A stretch of DNA of 64,000 nt from Strongylocentrotus droebachiensis. Taxonomy: Eukaryota > Echinodermata > Echinoidea > Camarodonta > Strongylocentrotidae. The notes beneath the pieces are model-generated. The model made no database searches. It saw nothing but the letters and a program-made list of their open reading frames with translations, and was not told the DNA's origin. Both the position numbers and the translations under genes were made by a program. Of this stretch, positions 59,898 through 64,000 are shown piece by piece (the stretch's first letter is position 1; the number at the start of each line of letters is the position of its first letter). The stretch lies in contig JAVYIG010002118.1 in the NCBI GenBank assembly GCA_035222895.1, forward strand, positions 124,001 to 188,000, written 5' to 3'.

Positions 59898-61803
59898 GTG
59901 GCCTGCGGCCGGTAGCGGTAGCCACAGAGCCATGTCCATTTTTAAAACTAGATTCAAAAGCCTCTTATTGCCAGGTTAACAACGTTTTTTTTCCATTTTC
60001 AATCATAATATCCTCGTTTAAATCACTCTCTACTGTCCCGTACTATCCCTTTCCTGCCTGTAAACAACTCATTTGCAGCATGCATGCAATGAACGGTGTT
60101 TTACCCCTCCAATAAATTTAATAAAAGCGCCCTAATCTTGCACGAGGTGAGACAAAGGGCCTTTTACATTTGAAAGCATTTAACCCACCTCGCCTGTGTA
60201 CCCGAGCAGAATTAAATAGTGCTCAACAATAAAAACCCACAGTCTTGGGTCAAGAGGTCTATATTGGTTTGTTTATTTATTTATTTGTTTTAATTGACAG
60301 TGTACTATTACATATCAGGTATATTAGATACTCTGTTTTAAATACAATCAATTAGACTGTCGAGCAATTAATGAATTATATCTTCTGCTTCTTGTCCTAA
60401 AATCATATCTAATTACTGGTTTTTAAAACGGTATCATTTGAATTTCCATTTCCCAGCATTATTTTTGAACTGTCCCGAAATTGTTTTCCTTTCTTGAAAT
60501 CAGACTACAGCCCCAGCCTATTCTTTACTTATGCATGGGATATTGAAAGGCCTTGTCCTCCCAGACAAGGATAAAAAGCTTATTCAGTAGGCTACCTTTA
60601 GGGACAATACTTTAAAATAATGCTGTCATTGTTGCAATGTTAGGAATGCTATTATTACCTCTTTGGGAATCCACGTATTTGCCAAAAGTATTTGCTCAAT
60701 GAAGGGAGGGTCGGATTTTTTTCTTCAATTCATTAATTGATGCCATGTCTGAAAGAGCTGAGTAGTTTGTTACGTAACTATTCAAAAATTGCAGGTGCAA
60801 GCTATTGAAAAGCCAAGCTTCCTTTATTCATTGGTGCCCTTTTGTAGAATTCGTAGCGTATACTAAATTGAATAGACCCGTGTTCTATTCATTATGCTAT
60901 GTCAGGGCAGTGACCTATTGTCATATCACTTTAAGTTAAAGTCAGTAGTTCGCAGAATAAATGAAAATAACATAAAACCTCCCTAATATATCAGTAATAT
61001 CAGTAACTGAAAGAAAAAAAATAGGGGCAATCTTGACAACATCGGACTACAAAAATAATAATAAATATGCCTCCCGAAAGCGTGAAATCAGTAAATCGGC
61101 ATATTGTGTAAAGTCATTAACATGCAGAAAGTGTTAAGAACAACAAACGAACCAGAGAGTAGCAGTGAGGCAAAGTGGTCTTGTGGATAAGGCTGATCGC
61201 TTCACAATGCAATGTATCCAGTTCGACTCCTAGTTTCTCCTTTATTTTTTTTAAAATTATTTTTCTTCACCCCATGATATTGACTTTCCATCTCTTTTTT
61301 AAAGGGGACACCCCCCCCCCCACCTCCTAAACAAAGGAGTAAATGACATGTGATACTATTTTCTTTTTTTTAAAAGCGACTTTTTGAATTACTTAGTCGT
61401 TAGAATACATCTTTTGCTACATCTACAACAATGCAATGTATCCGGTTCGACTCCCAGTTTCTCCTTTATTTTTTTTAAAATTATTTTTCTTCACCCCATG
61501 ATATTGACTTTCCATCTCTTTTTTAAAGGGGACACCCCCCCCCCCACCTCCTAAACAAAGGAGTAAATGACATGTGATACTATTTTCTTTTTTTTAAAAG
61601 CGACTTTTTGAATTACTTAGTCGTTAGAATACATCTTTTGCTACATCTACAACAATAAGTAGCAATATGAAAAAATGACATGTGATACTATTTTCTTTTT
61701 TTTTAAAGCGACTTTTTGAATTACTTAGTCGTTAGAATACATCTTTCGCTACATCTACACGATAAGTATCAATATGAAAAAATACATAGAGATTGGCAGT
61801 GTG

Positions 61804-62036
61804 ACACATTTAGTCTAGTGGATAGGCAATTGCCTGGTAACTGTAAGGTATCGGGTTCGACACCCAGCTAGTGTTTTTTTTTAAATCTTTGAAAAAGAAA
61901 AAAGTCTTTTGCTACATCTACACGATAAGTATCAATATAAAAAAATACATAGAGTTTGGCAGTGTGACACAATAGTCTATTGGATAGGCAATTGCCTGGT
62001 AACTGGAAGGTATCGGGTTCGACACACAGCAAGTGC
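61804..62036 (+). tRNA. tRNA-like pair of U17 (T1 absent)
   Basis: T2 61804-61874 and degenerate T3 61967-62036. Confidence 0.55.
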
Positions 62037-62172
62037 TTTTAAAAAAAAATCTTTATAATAGAAAAACTTATGTTAAACCCCTTTTTATCTCACTCAAAGT
62101 CCATATTTATTGCTATTTTTTTAATTGATTGATACAATTTTTTTAATTTTTTTATAATTTTTTTTTGGTGGG

Positions 62173-62370
62173 TAGCTGGCGGTCGTCAGCTAGCTGGCGG
62201 TCGTCAGCTAGCTGGCGGTCGTCAGCTAGCTGGCGGTCGTCAGCTAGCTGGCGGTCGTCAGCTAGCTGGCGGTCGTCAGCTAGCTGGCGGTCGTCAGCTA
62301 GCTGGCGGTCGTCAGCTAGCTGGCGGTCGTCAGCTAGCTGGCGGTCGTCAGCTAGCTGGCGGTCGTCAGC
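62173..62370. repeat. 18-bp minisatellite of U17, 11 copies
   Basis: Eleven uniform copies (198 bp), two fewer than its twin U3. Confidence 0.95.
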
Positions 62371-63567
62371 GTGGCCTGCGGCCGGTAGCGGTAGCCACAG
62401 AGCCATGTCCATTTTTAAAACTAGATTCAAAAGCCTCTTATTGCCAGGTTAACAACGTTTTTTTTCCATTTTCAATCATAATATCCTCGTTTAAATCACT
62501 CTCTACTGTCCCGTACTATCCCTTTCCTGCCTGTAAACAACTCATTTGCAGCATGCATGCAATGAACGGTGTTTTACTCCTCCAATAAATTTAATAAAAG
62601 CGCCCTAATCTTGCACGAGGTGAGACAAAGGGCCTTTTACATTTGAAAGCATTTAACCCACCTCGCCTGTGTACCCGAGCAGAATTAAATAGTGCTCAAC
62701 AATAAAAACCCACAGTCTTGGGTCAAGAGGTCTATATTGGTTTGTTTATTTATTTATTTGTTTTAATTGACAGTGTACTATTACATATCAGGTATATTAG
62801 ATACTCTGTTTTAAATACAATCAATTAGACTGTCGAGCAATTAATGAATTATATCTTCTGCTTCTTGTCCTAAAATCATATCTAATTACTGGTTTTTAAA
62901 ACGGTATCATTTGAATTTCCATTTCCCAGCATTATTTTTGAACTGTCCCGAAATTGTTTTCCTTTCTTGAAATCAGACTACAGCCCCAGCCTATTCTTTA
63001 CTTATGCATGGGATATTGAAAGGCCTTGTCCTCCCAGACAAGGATAAAAAGCTTATTCAGTAGGCTACCTTTAGGGACAATACTTTAAAATAATGCTGTC
63101 ATTGTTGCAATGTTAGGAATGCTATTATTACCTCTTTGGGAATCCACGTATTTGCCAAAAGTATTTGCTCAATGAAGGGAGGGTCGGATTTTTTTCTTCA
63201 ATTCATTAATTGATGCCATGTCTGAAAGAGCTGAGTAGTTTGTTACGTAACTATTCAAAAATTGCAGGTGCAAGCTATTGAAAAGCCAAGCTTCCTTTAT
63301 TCATTGGTGCCCTTTTGTAGAATTCGTAGCGTATACTAAATTGAATAGACCCGTGTTCTATTCATTATGCTATGTCAGGGCAGTGACCTATTGTCATATC
63401 ACTTTAAGTTAAAGTCAGTAGTTCGCAGAATAAATGAAAATAACATAAAACCTCCCTAATATATCAGTAATATCAGTAACTGAAAGAAAAAAAATAGGGG
63501 CAATCTTGACAACATCGGACTACAAAAATAATAATAAATATGCCTCCCGAAAGCGTGAAATCAGTAA

Positions 63568-64000
63568 ATCGGCATATTGTGTAAAGTCATTAACATGCAG
63601 AAAGTGTTAAGAACAACAAACGAACCAGAGAGTAGCAGTGAGGCAAAGTGGTCTTGTGGATAAGGCTGATCGCTTCACAATGCAATGTATCCAGTTCGAC
63701 TCCTAGTTTCTCCTTTATTTTTTTTAAAATTATTTTTCTTCACCCCATGATATTGACTTTCCATCTCTTTTTTAAAGGGGACACCCCCCCCCACCTCCTA
63801 AACAAAGGAGTAAATGACATGTGATACTATTTTCTTTTTTTTAAAAGCGACTTTTTGAATTACTTAGTCGTTAGAATACATCTTTTGCTACATCTACAAC
63901 AATGCAATGTATCCGGTTCGACTCCCAGTTTCTCCTTTATTTTTTTTTAAATTATTTTTCTTCACCCCATGATATTGACTTTCCATCTCTTTTTTAAAGG
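63568..64000. repeat. Macrosatellite unit U18, truncated by the window
   Basis: Start of a further unit with head 63642-63713 and the beginning of its first L module. The array continues beyond the window. Confidence 0.95.

Larger units (their letters stand above)
56948..61094. repeat. Macrosatellite unit U16 (4147 bp, twin of U2)
   Basis: Head 57022-57093, then the same ladder as U2 (7 L, 3 S, same order). It shares U2's private variants: TGTAATAC at 57421, GACTTTATG near 57783, ATTTTGTTTT near 58980, CATAATTTT before the minisatellite and TTACCCCTCC near 60103. The two differ only in C-run lengths and one minisatellite copy, as far as I compared. Confidence 0.95.
61095..63567. repeat. Macrosatellite unit U17 (2473 bp, twin of U3)
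   Basis: Head 61169-61240, one L, one S and no T1, with the same S/T2 fusion as U3 (near 61745-61762). It follows U16 as U3 follows U2. Confidence 0.95.

Noticed and set aside
1-64000. rDNA, 5S, spliced-leader or histone tandem array
   Set aside because: None of the conserved sequences of those families are present in the unit; the only RNA-like parts are tRNA-like modules.

Overview
The window is eukaryotic, non-coding, AT-rich DNA. It is almost entirely one tandem macrosatellite with a unit of about 3.4 kb. A 7.26 kb retroelement-like insertion interrupts it. The organism is probably an animal: there are fossil CR1/L2-type LINE reverse-transcriptase tails, a TA-flanked MITE and an LTR element without coding capacity. 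The repeat style would suit a marine invertebrate such as a cnidarian, but the sequence does not prove this. I see no convincing host protein-coding gene.

Layout. Units U1-U14 fill 1-46308. U15 starts at 46309, is split by the insertion after 46615 and resumes at 53871. U16 and U17 follow, and U18 runs off the window at 64000. Each unit has the same order: (i) a 72-nt tRNA-like head with a degenerate A box and B box; (ii) a variable ladder of two sub-repeats, L (about 223 bp, 5'-truncated copies of the head plus its tail, B box only) and S (about 108 bp, deleted L); (iii) two or three 163-bp T sub-repeats, each with a tRNA-like body (A box, B box, correct spacing, T-run terminator); (iv) an AT-rich spacer; (v) a GC-rich 18-bp minisatellite of 5-13 copies; (vi) about 1.2 kb of near-invariant AT-rich sequence. 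L, S and T end in the same motif, so the unit looks like a tandemised family of tRNA-derived SINE-like modules. Unit length (2473-4163 bp) depends mainly on the number of L and S modules, to a lesser degree on minisatellite copies.

Higher-order structure. U16-U17 match U2-U3 in module order, module number and private point variants, so the array carries a multi-unit repeat about 14 units long. U10 carries an inverted duplication of the minisatellite and its flank, U11 a 21-bp minisatellite variant, and U1, U6, U9 and U15 share a hairpin-forming 27-bp variant.

Insertion (46613-53873). On the minus strand it contains two tandem copies of one set of LTR-retrotransposon ends: a 558-bp LTR with TG...CA ends, a polypurine tract, and a 5' leader whose stem-loop brackets the primer-site position. 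The ends look identical between copies but the interiors are unrelated (0.64 kb and 4.8 kb). The larger interior holds old LINE pieces and a MITE, not gag-pol. TTA sits at the left junction, between the copies and at the right junction, and the breakpoints lie inside the LTR, as if a circular molecule had been opened within its LTR and inserted at a TTA in the satellite.
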